A stretch of 12,726 nucleotides of DNA from Prochlorococcus sp. AG-686-P16 (GCA_003208695.1 QCVY01000024.1:1-12726), one strand, 5' to 3'. Positions 1 to 4,735 are shown, counted from the stretch's first letter. Notes: generated by a model from the sequence alone, not told the origin. Numbers and translations: made by a program.

Positions 1-276
1 AAAACTTGGAAGGCTATAAAAAAGAACTTTTATAGCTAAAAATAAAGGTAATCCAAATTCAACTATTTTTCTTATTAGATCAAACATTACTCCCACTGAT
101 AATGAAATAACAGTAAAAGCAGAGATAGCAAATAACATTGGAGGTAATATTTGCGTTATTAACCATCTATCCATTAATGGAATAGAATTCCAAGGTAAAG
201 AAATTTGACGGATAAATTTTTTAATAGTTGATTGGGTTGAAATTTGCAAAAGAAATTTATTTGATTTAATTTTCAA
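1..276 (-). CDS. LptF/LptG (YjgP/YjgQ) family permease, 5' part only
   Basis: The gene runs off the left edge, so only the first ~92 residues are present. From the internal Met at 174 it reads MDRWLITQILPPMLF, a strongly hydrophobic segment, then VGVMFDLIRKIVEFGLP and a second hydrophobic stretch. This is the usual N-terminus of LptF/LptG permeases: a start helix, then a (L/M)FDL-x-R-K motif, then the next helix. The family forms the inner-membrane part of the lipopolysaccharide transporter with LptB. The frame is open back to a stop at 283-285. I place the start at TTG 276 because the residues before Met174 (QISLPWNSIPL) read as coding sequence, but ATG 174 is a real alternative. The family is fairly clear; the F versus G assignment is not. 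Confidence 0.8.
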   Translation of the reverse strand, partial: MKIKSNKFLLQISTQSTIKKFIRQISLPWNSIPLMDRWLITQILPPMLFAISAFTVISLSVGVMFDLIRKIVEFGLPLFLAIKVLFYSLPSF

Positions 277-288
277 TAGTTTTTAAGA

Positions 289-499
289 TTATAAAATACT
301 AATCATATTGAAACCATCTTTACACTTTTCTCTCCATAAAAAAATATTTTCCTTTTCAAGCTTTTTCTTTAATTCTATTGGTATATATGAAATATCTTTC
401 TTAATTACTTTAATAGCTTCTGCGAATTTTTTTAATCAGTCAAAAACAATTTGATTAATTATATTAGATCTCTATCTCCTTGGGAGAAAAATTAGCCAT
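289..499 (-). pseudogene. Interrupted small gene upstream of the permease
   Basis: An ATG at 499 opens MANFSPKEIE and hits TAA after 11 codons. In the next frame the sequence continues as RSNIINQIVFD, meets a TGA, and then reads LKKFAEAIKVIKKD through ELKKKLEKENIFLWREKC to a TAA at 289. One single-base indel and one stop codon would restore a ~69-residue charged, helical protein. The restored composition (many Lys/Glu, one WRE) looks protein-like rather than random. It could equally be a chance run in A+T-rich DNA. No family is recognised. It lies just upstream of the permease on the same strand. Confidence 0.4.
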
Positions 500-563
500 G
501 TAATAATAAGTTAATTTCTTTTTATTTTAAGATGATTGTCAATGACGTTTCTTTTAAATTTAA

Positions 564-725
564 TCATGACTTTCTAGTTCCTCCATAAGAATATTGATCT
601 TCTTTTGAAATAATATTCCAGCATTTTTTACAGCAGAAAATCCATTTTGTGTAATTAATAGATTTAATTCTAAAATGAATTTTGCCTGACTTCTTACAAA
701 TATCGCAATCTTTTTCGTTTTTCAT
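564..725 (-). CDS. Small zinc-finger-like protein, 53 aa
   Basis: The 53-residue frame starts MKNEKDCDICKKSGKIHFR. It has two cysteine clusters, C7-x2-C10 and C31-C32-x2-C35 (IFCCKKCW), the spacing of a small treble-clef or zinc-ribbon metal site. It ends in SYGGTRKS. I know no named function; it looks like one of the conserved small hypothetical proteins of marine cyanobacteria. Its protein-like composition, paired Cys motifs and length make it a convincing gene despite its size. Its 5' end overlaps the low-confidence frame at 694-813 by 32 bases on the same strand, which would suggest co-translation if both are real. A single zinc ion bound by four of the five cysteines is inference. Confidence 0.72.
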   Translation of the reverse strand: MKNEKDCDICKKSGKIHFRIKSINYTKWIFCCKKCWNIISKEDQYSYGGTRKS

Positions 726-813
726 TTACTTGTTTTATTGGCATATTTTTAGTTTGATAATAATTATAAATCTCTATTTCATCTTTAGTTTGGCTAGCAA
801 GTTTAAGATACAA
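694..813 (-). CDS. Possible small protein with TTG start, 39 aa
   Basis: A minus-strand frame open from 831 to a TAA at 694 reads YLKLASQTKDEIEIYNYY and then KQVNEKRKRLRYL. It has no ATG except one 17 codons from the end. A TTG at 813 would give 39 residues. The charged, helical composition is protein-like, and upstream of a TAA at 832-834 the same frame continues (NDSFISLHRK), so this may be the tail of a stop-interrupted gene. The last 32 bases overlap the start of the zinc-finger-like gene. No homology is recognised. Chance remains a serious alternative. Confidence 0.28.
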   Translation of the reverse strand: MYLKLASQTKDEIEIYNYYQTKNMPIKQVNEKRKRLRYL

Positions 814-1042
814 ACATCTAATTAATAAATTTTATTTTCTATGAAGTGAGATAAAAGAATCATTAACATGTTTTTTTGAAAAATTTATAGGATATGAATA
901 TTAACTATTGCTATTAATTTAGATTTTTTATAAAAAAATTAATGAATTCCAAAATTTTGGCAAGAAATTGGAAATTTATTTATCGCAAATAAAAATTTGA
1001 TAAAATTAATTTTTCAAAAGTTTATTGGGATAAATTAATTTA

Positions 1043-1178
1043 TTAATCAATTGAATGCTTTATAAATTTATTTACTAATTGAATTTCTATAAAATACGGT
1101 AATAACCTAAATAAAAATACCAAAATAATTACAGCAATATTAAATATCAAGCTTAAATTTTTGGATTTCAGATCTCAT
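1043..1178 (-). pseudogene. Frameshifted small membrane protein
   Basis: An ATG at 1178 opens MRSEIQKFKLDI and stops at TAA. Deleting one T in the ATTT run there joins it to INIAVIILVFLFRLLPYF and IEIQLVNKFIKHSID, ending at TAA 1043. The restored product is 44 residues with one membrane helix. The ATG sits two bases after the stop of the 33-aa gene at 1181-1282, as a second gene of an operon would. A one-base sequencing error, true decay or chance are all possible. No family is recognised. Confidence 0.35.
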
Positions 1179-1180
1179 TC

Positions 1181-1282
1181 TTATCGGGCTTTTTTATTAT
1201 TGCGGTAGATTTTGTTCTCTCGGTTAAAAAGCCATAAAATAGCAATTATACAAAAAGGAATAAGAATGAAATCTAAGGACAT
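1181..1282 (-). CDS. Small single-helix membrane protein, 33 aa
   Basis: The frame starts MSLDFILIPFCIIAILWLF and ends with a basic tail, NRENKIYRNNKKAR. A hydrophobic N-terminal helix of about 18 residues followed by a positively charged end predicts an N-out, C-in single-pass membrane protein. This is the common architecture of small photosynthetic-membrane proteins, but no known subunit matches. There is no strong Shine-Dalgarno sequence. The interrupted frame at 1043-1178 follows after two bases. Its length is within the chance range, so support rests on the clear helix plus basic tail and on the resemblance in layout to the 43-aa gene at 9963. Confidence 0.5.
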   Translation of the reverse strand: MSLDFILIPFCIIAILWLFNRENKIYRNNKKAR

Positions 1283-1458
1283 TTAAAATTTAATCTTTAT
1301 CCTTTTTTAGCAAGATTATTTTATTTTGACATGTAAGTTTTAAAAATAATAAATTTAATCTATTTGGTCTTATTTCATAACTTCTTCTTAATTGCTTATT
1401 AAGGCCTTATCCAAAGGTTATCTATTATTTAAAATCAAAAAAAAATGTTAATTTGTTA

Positions 1459-1488
1459 TTTTACAAACTGATTTATTAGTTTGTAAAA
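1459..1488. terminator. Perfect 11-bp hairpin, probable terminator
   Basis: TTTTACAAACT (1459-1469) and AGTTTGTAAAA (1478-1488) are perfect reverse complements around an 8-base loop. The T and A runs on both sides allow termination in either direction. On the minus strand it stands directly after the hairpin terminator of the candidate ncRNA, as a back-up, and ahead of the small genes at 1282. Confidence 0.5.
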
Positions 1489-1490
1489 AA

Positions 1491-1528
1491 TTAAAAAGAG
1501 CTTGCTCGCATCCCTACTAGCAAACTCT
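1491..1528 (-). terminator. Intrinsic terminator of the candidate small RNA
   Basis: Read on the minus strand, GAGTTTGCT pairs with AGCAAGCTC (9 positions, one G-T wobble), followed by TTTTTAATTTTTT. The 12-base loop includes AGTAGGGATGCG, and the sequence GCTAGTAGGGATRC recurs in the hairpin at 5425 on the other strand. Confidence 0.6.
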
Positions 1529-1592
1529 CATGACGATAAAGTTAAATCCAGACTGACTGAGCTTAACCAGCTAAGCAATTCCTAAATGCTTA
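1491..1592 (-). ncRNA. Candidate small RNA, about 100 nt
   Basis: On the minus strand a perfect TATAAT (1604-1599) would start transcription near 1592. The following ~100 nt have no convincing reading frame but contain paired segments: AAGCA with TGCTT, and GCTTA with TAAGC around a GCTGGT loop. It ends in a GC-containing hairpin followed by a T-tract (listed separately). Promoter, structure and terminator at this spacing are what an independent small RNA would show. It lies divergent to the plus-strand HLIP operon. I cannot match it to a named Yfr RNA. Its end hairpin shares its loop with the unit at 5425. Confidence 0.45.
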
Positions 1593-1598
1593 ATAATT

Positions 1599-1604
1599 AT
1601 TATA
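1599..1604 (-). promoter_or_regulatory. TATAAT -10 element for the minus-strand ncRNA
   Basis: The minus strand reads ACTATAATAATTATTAAGC, with a perfect -10 hexamer. No clear -35 is seen. A GTA-N8-TAC match (1605-1618) lies directly upstream, but such matches are expected several times by chance in a window of this composition. Confidence 0.4.
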
Positions 1605-1815
1605 GTAAGTAAAATTACTTAGTGTGAGTATAAATACTCAAGTTAATTAATACGCTGAATGCGACTTTATTCTACGGATCTTCTTAGGGAACACGGGAAG
1701 TAAATATAACTTCGAGAGTTTTTTGGTATTCAATACTAGAAACATCTTCAGTTTGTCAATTGCGATACACTACAGTCAATCTTTCTATCTAAAAATGGAT
1801 TCAAGGGTGAGATGC
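1605..1815 (+). other. Gene-free leader region upstream of the HLIP operon
   Basis: This stretch is less A+T-rich than other spacers. No ATG-started frame of useful length is present on the plus strand. A 14-codon frame at 1659 (MRLYSTDLLREHGK) ends in a stop, and the +2 frame is open for ~68 codons from 1651 without an early ATG. A 32-codon minus-strand frame (1745-1647) is also present. These mutually overlapping frames fit either a structured leader or promoter region, or a decayed gene. I assign no function. Confidence 0.4.
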
Positions 1816-1849
1816 TTTACATTTGTTAATACTCGTGTTACATTCGTTA
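1816..1849 (+). promoter_or_regulatory. Direct repeats TTACATTYGTTA, possible light-responsive element
   Basis: Two 12-base direct repeats, TTACATTTGTTA (1817-1828) and TTACATTCGTTA (1838-1849), start exactly 21 bp apart, two helical turns, and end 18 bases before the first HLIP start codon. Including the base before each, both match the half-site (G/T)TTACA(A/T)(A/T) of HLR1, the RpaB-bound element of cyanobacterial high-light genes. The spacing differs from classical HLR1 (2 bp between half-sites), so RpaB binding is inference. Confidence 0.45.
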
Positions 1850-1867
1850 GCAATTAAACAAAAAACA

Positions 1868-2074
1868 ATGGCTAATTCACAAGTAACAAATGAATCAGGC
1901 GGAAGACAAAATATGTTCCCTGCTGAAACGCGTCCTTATATTGATGAGTCAGTCTCATATGATGGATACCCTCAAAATGCAGAAAAGGTGAACGGTCGTT
2001 GGGCCATGATTGGTTTTGTTGCTTTGCTAGGAGCGTATATAACAACAGGTCAAATAATTCCAGGTATATTTTAA
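1868..2074 (+). CDS. hli: High-light-inducible protein (HLIP), 68 aa
   Basis: HLIPs are one-helix relatives of plant light-harvesting proteins. They sit in the thylakoid membrane, bind chlorophyll and carotenoid as dimers, and quench excess energy during stress or photosystem II assembly. The protein starts MANSQVTNESGG, has a polar N-terminal domain to about residue 37, then the chlorophyll-binding motif E39-x2-N42-G43-R44 followed by WAMIGF, a helix to residue 60, and the signature TGQIIPG near the end. I chose the ATG at 1868 rather than the in-frame upstream ATG at 1823, which would cover the direct repeats and add a non-homologous leader. The stop TAA overlaps the ATG of the next HLIP gene by one base (TAATG), implying translational coupling. 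Confidence 0.95.
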   Translation: MANSQVTNESGGRQNMFPAETRPYIDESVSYDGYPQNAEKVNGRWAMIGFVALLGAYITTGQIIPGIF

Positions 2075-2334
2075 TGAGCCCACTAACTGGCTTCTTGATT
2101 TTTATAGTTTCTATAACTGCACTAGTTATTGCATATTTAACTAAACAGTTTCAAGAAGAAAATATAATTTATTCAAATAACAATCAAATGAAAAATAAAA
2201 ACTTCAACATTAAAACAGTTGAAAAAGAAAAAGTAGTTGCAGAGACTCTTAATGGGAGATTCGCAATGATAGGTTTGATAGCAGCAGTAGGAGCTTACTT
2301 GACAACAGGCCAAATTATTCCTGGTTTCGTTTAA
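2074..2334 (+). CDS. hli: HLIP with extra N-terminal membrane segment, 86 aa
   Basis: This is the second gene of the plus-strand HLIP pair. Residues 4-22 (LTGFLIFIVSITALVIAYL) form a hydrophobic helix not found in ordinary one-helix HLIPs. A polar Asn/Lys-rich linker follows, then the HLIP domain: VEKEKVVAE, chlorophyll-binding E57-x2-N60-G61-R62, the helix, and TGQIIPGFV at the C-terminus. The start ATG at 2074 overlaps the stop of the previous gene by one base, supporting the long form. An internal ATG at 2188 would give a 48-residue conventional HLIP, nearly identical in layout to the minus-strand one at 4242. Both forms could be made. An intrinsic terminator follows directly. Confidence 0.93.
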   Translation: MSPLTGFLIFIVSITALVIAYLTKQFQEENIIYSNNNQMKNKNFNIKTVEKEKVVAETLNGRFAMIGLIAAVGAYLTTGQIIPGFV

Positions 2335-2351
2335 GATTTAAATTTGTAACT

Positions 2352-2391
2352 AAGAGTGAATCTGTATTTTACAGATTAGCTCTTTTTTTTT
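2352..2391 (+). terminator. Intrinsic terminator of the plus-strand HLIP operon
   Basis: AGAGTGAATCTGTA and TACAGATTAGCTCT pair over 14 positions with two internal mismatches around a TTT loop, followed by eight or more T. It starts 18 bases after the HLIP stop codon. Confidence 0.85.
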
Positions 2392-2585
2392 CTTCTTAAA
2401 TATCAAGGAAAATAATCTTCTTTGCAAATCAAGAGATATGTTTTATTGCTTTATGAGATGAAAAAGAAGTGTAATGATTATTTAGGTGGTAAAAAACTTC
2501 AAGAAAATCTTTGCTGGTCATGATGATCCTCTTTTTCTCATGAAATAATAAAGATTTTATTATTTTTCTAGGCTATAAATCTTTT
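2392..2585. other. Spacer with A+T hairpin and a short open frame
   Basis: AAATAATAAA (2543-2552) and TTTATTATTT (2556-2565) form a perfect 10-bp hairpin followed by T; it has no G-C pairs, so termination would be weak. A 21-codon plus-strand frame at 2458-2523 (starting MKKKCNDYLGGKKLQ) has protein-like composition but is too short to call. Confidence 0.35.
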
Positions 2586-2708
2586 ATGCCTACCTAATTT
2601 GAATTTTTAGAGGAATTACCTTTTGCTCTAAGTACAAGGACAAAAGATATACAAGCACAAATAATCAAAGATCTATTAATAAGTGATAATTCATTAGCTC
2701 TAAGTTAG
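2586..2708 (+). pseudogene. Stop-interrupted small gene
   Basis: An ATG at 2586 reads MPT, then TAA, and in the same frame continues FEFLEELPFALSTRTKD and IQAQIIKDLLISDNSLALS to TAG 2706-2708. Changing the internal TAA to a sense codon (CAA is one transition away) would give a 40-residue protein of convincing composition. It may be a recently inactivated gene, a suppressed stop or chance. Its end overlaps the convergent minus-strand gene at 2700 by nine bases. No family is recognised. Confidence 0.35.
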
Positions 2709-2828
2709 GTCAGAAAAAAAGAAATACCAAACAAAGACTATTGAATTAAGACCAAATATTATTCCTAGAAATATATATGCAAATTTTTTTCCTATAAAAG
2801 CTGTTTCAGGTTCAATATTTACTCTCAT
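2700..2828 (-). CDS. Small membrane protein, 42 aa
   Basis: The frame starts MRVNIEPETAFIGKKFAY, followed by a hydrophobic helix (IFLGIIFGLNSIVFVWYFFF) and the end SDLT. A short polar N-terminus before a single membrane helix gives a simple one-pass protein. The chosen ATG at 2828 has an AGGGT element nine bases upstream. A longer in-frame start at ATG 2861 would add MLDLFINLGYK but lacks a ribosome binding site. The gene is convergent with the HLIP operon and its remnants. No known family is recognised; the layout resembles small proteins near cyanobacterial hli genes. Confidence 0.58.
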   Translation of the reverse strand: MRVNIEPETAFIGKKFAYIFLGIIFGLNSIVFVWYFFFSDLT

Positions 2829-2861
2829 TTTGTACCCTAAATTTATAAATAAATCTAACAT

Positions 2862-3149
2862 CTTTTAAAATGTAAAATTTTCATTGTATTATTATTTACC
2901 TCAATTTAAAATCCATAAATTTAAGAATTAGAACGTATATACGAATCAAAATTAAATTTTTAAAAGAAATTTTATCCCTAAATATCTTTCAGTTTTTTTA
3001 ACCTCTTGAATATATGTCTTCTTCTTAAACAAAAGTGATTATTGGTGGCTCCGATCAAACTAAAGGGTTTTTTACTTCGTTCAAAAGAAATTTCAAGCTA
3101 TAACTTAATCTAATAATGATAGTTAAAGCTTATGAATTCAAATCACGAG
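2862..3149. other. Spacer with a stop-interrupted plus-strand frame
   Basis: On the plus strand 3014-3103 reads MSSS, TAA, then TKVIIGGSDQTKGFFTSF and KRNFKL to TAA, all in one frame. This is the same design as the remnant at 2586 (early in-frame TAA). The frame continues with a second ATG at 3116 (MIVKAYEFKSRAKDSD, TGA at 3164). Nothing here is strong enough to call a gene. The stretch 2862-3010 shows no feature. Confidence 0.3.
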
Positions 3150-3260
3150 CTAAAGATAGTGACTGAACTCTTTTTTGGTTAATTGATTAATAACTTTATC
3201 CAACCATTCGGTATTGGTTTCAGCTTTTTTTGTCTTGGGATTATTCTTTCTTGTAGGCAT
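3150..3260 (-). CDS. Small basic soluble protein, 36 aa
   Basis: The frame starts MPTRKNNPKTKKAETNTEW and ends in LDKVINQLTKKEFSHYL. It has a lysine-rich N-terminus and a short amphipathic helix. A clear Shine-Dalgarno sequence, GAGGAAG, lies three bases before the ATG, unusual in this window and the main support for the start. It is hydrophilic, without Cys or membrane segment. The function is unknown; binding to nucleic acid or to an acidic partner is only a guess from its charge. No terminator is evident at its 3' end. Confidence 0.62.
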   Translation of the reverse strand: MPTRKNNPKTKKAETNTEWLDKVINQLTKKEFSHYL

Positions 3261-3478
3261 AATCTTCCTCAAATAAAAATATAATTTAACTTAGAATAGA
3301 TTTATTAAAAATCAACCTGCAAAATTTACAAGTTTACGTAAAAAAAGTAAATTTTAGTCGCAATAGAAAAAACATTCTTTTTTATACAAATATGAATTTA
3401 AATAATCTTCCAAAGAAATTATATTTTGAGTATATGTCCGTAATGATTCCTATAAGACACTCTTAGAAACTCCTTTTT
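3261..3478. other. Spacer, no convincing feature
   Basis: A 24-codon plus-strand frame at 3392-3466 (starting MNLNNLPKKLYFEYMS) is the only ATG-started candidate. It has no ribosome binding site and is within chance length. Confidence 0.3.
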
Positions 3479-3583
3479 TTAATACTGTTGTTTGTAACCT
3501 TTCTTAGTTTGAGTAAGTCTAGCTCCAATATAGGTTAATAAAATTAGCCAGAATACAATCTCCAATCCGAGGTTGGCCATCAT
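3479..3583 (-). CDS. Small single-pass membrane protein, 34 aa
   Basis: The product starts MMANLGLEIVFWLILLTYIG and ends ARLTQTKKGYKQQY. A hydrophobic helix begins almost at the N-terminus and is followed by a basic tail, predicting a one-pass membrane protein with the C-terminus inside. A strong ribosome binding site (GGAGGAAA, three bases before the first ATG) supports translation; the second Met codon follows directly. Size and layout resemble small photosystem or cytochrome b6f subunits, but the sequence does not match any I know. It sits between the two HLIP pairs on the minus strand. Confidence 0.65.
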   Translation of the reverse strand: MMANLGLEIVFWLILLTYIGARLTQTKKGYKQQY

Positions 3584-3892
3584 ATTTTCCTCCAATTACT
3601 TGATTAAACCTTAATATGATTTCTATTATTCCGATAGAGTTTTTATACTGATTAAAAATTCAAATTGCGTTGATATTTATAGTTGAGTATAAGTTCAACT
3701 TAGTTATATCTGGAAGCGCAAAGTTGAAAATAAGGAGCGGGATTTCTATTATTGCAAAGGTCATGAATCACTTAGCACAAAATAAAAAGAAAATTAGAAG
3801 ATCAATAATATAAAAAAAAACTCAAAAAAATTTAGAGAATCAATAGATATAAATAAATTTAATTTTTTCATTATGGTTTTATAATCCTTTTT
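3584..3892. other. Spacer, no supported gene
   Basis: A plus-strand frame is open for about 54 codons up to a TAA near 3811 (ending in IIAKVMNHLAQNKKKIRRSII) but has only TTG or a late ATG as start. No promoter, terminator or repeat is convincing. Confidence 0.3.
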
Positions 3893-4006
3893 TTAAATCC
3901 CGTCTTGATCTTCACCGAAAGGATTATATCTAATATCCCAAATTAAGACTACTGCAGTTGATAAAATTAGTAAGGCAAAAATTACTTGAGGCGGAGGATA
4001 AATCAT
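3893..4006 (-). CDS. Small membrane protein, 37 aa
   Basis: The frame reads MIYPPPQVIFALLILSTAVV, then LIWDIRYNPFGEDQDGI. A proline-rich N-terminus leads into one membrane helix (about residues 8-23) and an acidic, soluble C-terminus. The start ATG lies one base after the stop of the upstream gene at 4008, so the two small membrane proteins almost certainly form an operon and may act together. The family is not recognised. Position downstream of the minus-strand HLIP pair suggests a thylakoid or stress-related role, but that is only context. Confidence 0.68.
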   Translation of the reverse strand: MIYPPPQVIFALLILSTAVVLIWDIRYNPFGEDQDGI

Positions 4007-4007
4007 T

Positions 4008-4127
4008 TTATCGATTCATCATATAAGCAATAAAACCAGAGAAGGTAAGAAGCTTAAAAATAATAAAAAATGGCATGATCTTTTCTGCTTTTAAGCCAAA
4101 AGGTAAATATCTATTTATTGCATTCAT
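4008..4127 (-). CDS. Small membrane protein, 39 aa, operon with the next
   Basis: The frame starts MNAINRYLPFGLKAEKIMPF and continues FIIFKLLTFSGFIAYMMNR. A polar, basic N-terminus (about 17 residues) precedes one hydrophobic helix of about 18 residues. Its stop TAA is separated by a single base from the ATG of the 37-aa membrane protein gene, the main evidence that both are translated. No clear Shine-Dalgarno sequence is seen. The function is unknown. Confidence 0.66.
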   Translation of the reverse strand: MNAINRYLPFGLKAEKIMPFFIIFKLLTFSGFIAYMMNR

Positions 4128-4187
4128 TTTTTTATATTAATTTAAATAATACTAACCAATATTTTTTAATAATAGAAAATAAAATGC

Positions 4188-4222
4188 AAAAAAAAACCAG
4201 ATTGGGTTAAACAATCTGGGTT
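4188..4222 (-). terminator. Intrinsic terminator of the minus-strand HLIP pair
   Basis: CCAGATTG (4197-4204) and CAATCTGG (4212-4219) are perfect reverse complements with a 7-base loop, and on the minus strand the stem is followed by nine T. It lies about 20 bases after the HLIP stop at 4242, separating the HLIP pair from the small genes at 4127. Confidence 0.87.
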
Positions 4223-4241
4223 GTAAAATATTTTAGAAGTT

Positions 4242-4382
4242 CTAGATAAATCCAGGAATAATTTGACCAGTGGTTAAATAAGCTCCTATTAGTGCAACGA
4301 AACCCATCATTGCAAATCTTCCATTTAGCTTCTCAGCTACAATTTTTTCTTTTTCAACTAATTTTGTTTCGTTGTTAATCAT
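4242..4382 (-). CDS. hli: High-light-inducible protein (HLIP), 46 aa
   Basis: This compact HLIP starts MINNETKLVEKEKIVAEKLN, has the chlorophyll-binding motif E17-x2-N20-G21-R22 followed by FAMMGF, one membrane helix, and TGQIIPGFI at the end. It closely resembles the C-terminal half of the HLIP at 2074 (shared VEKEK-(I/V)-VAE and GAYLTTGQIIPGF), so the two are paralogues. Start ATG 4382 overlaps the stop of the preceding HLIP by one base (TAATG); a longer frame upstream is only the shadow of that gene. It is expected to act in the thylakoid membrane, quenching excess excitation or protecting newly made chlorophyll proteins. A strong terminator follows. Confidence 0.95.
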   Translation of the reverse strand: MINNETKLVEKEKIVAEKLNGRFAMMGFVALIGAYLTTGQIIPGFI

Positions 4383-4489
4383 TAGAACCAACCAGGAATG
4401 ATTTGTCCAGTTGTTACGTAAGCACCAACAGCTGCTACAAAACCTAACATTGCTGCCCAACCATTAAAACGTTCTGCTTCAGGAGTCAT
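4382..4489 (-). CDS. hli: Very short HLIP, 35 aa
   Basis: The protein starts MTPEAERFNGWAAMLGFVAA and ends VGAYVTTGQIIPGWF. It is almost nothing but the HLIP helix. The motif is E6-x2-N9-G10-W11: tryptophan stands where most HLIPs have the arginine that pairs with Glu to hold chlorophyll. AAMLGFVAAVGAYVTTGQII is the consensus shared by the many hli copies of Prochlorococcus and its phages. It is the first gene of the minus-strand pair, with its stop overlapping the next start. The start ATG follows a run of A with no clear Shine-Dalgarno sequence. High light or other stress induction is expected from the family. Confidence 0.93.
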   Translation of the reverse strand: MTPEAERFNGWAAMLGFVAAVGAYVTTGQIIPGWF

Positions 4490-4710
4490 TTTTTTAAAGT
4501 AATTTATATTAATAAATATAACACATATATTTACTTATGTAAATAAATAGCTCTAGATACACCTAACTAGGATCGTTGAGATACGTTTCTGTTACGTTTA
4601 TGTTTCACTAATTACTTATCCCTTATTTCTTGATTAAGGGTTGGGATGCTCCTCGAGTATATTCTGCATAATTCGAATAATTTATTCAATAAATTATTAT
4701 TGGATGAGAT
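4490..4710 (-). promoter_or_regulatory. Leader and promoter region of the minus-strand HLIP pair
   Basis: No gene is seen. A 6-bp hairpin CCCTTA (4620-4625) with TAAGGG (4635-4640) lies about 130 bases upstream of the HLIP start, and an inverted repeat ATTTAC-TTAT-GTAAAT surrounds 4530-4543. One minus-strand TTTACATA (4543-4536) fits an RpaB half-site, but it is single. The region should contain the HLIP promoter; its exact position cannot be read. Confidence 0.35.
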
Positions 4711-4735
4711 AAAAAAAAGGAGCTTAATGCTCCTT
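4711..4735 (-). terminator. Intrinsic terminator after the 44-aa gene
   Basis: AAGGAGC (4717-4723) and GCTCCTT (4729-4735) form a perfect 7-bp stem with a TTAAT loop. On the minus strand it is followed by eight T. It ends the transcript of the gene at 4767-4901. Confidence 0.85.

Noticed and set aside
1605..1618. GTA-N8-TAC match that could be an NtcA site for the minus-strand RNA
   Set aside because: Only the short core matches, several are expected by chance in this composition, and the distance to the -10 does not fit an activated NtcA promoter.
1647..1745. Minus-strand 32-codon frame (MFLVLNTKKLSKLY...)
   Set aside because: It lies antisense to the HLIP leader, has only a weak GAAG before the ATG, and is within chance length.
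3716..3811. Open plus-strand frame ending in a basic tail (AKVMNHLAQNKKK)
   Set aside because: It has no plausible start codon with a ribosome binding site; only a late ATG giving 16 residues.
4383..4460. Extended N-terminus for the 46-aa HLIP (MGSNVRFCSS...)
   Set aside because: This part is the out-of-frame shadow of the 35-aa HLIP gene; the true start is the overlapping ATG at 4382.
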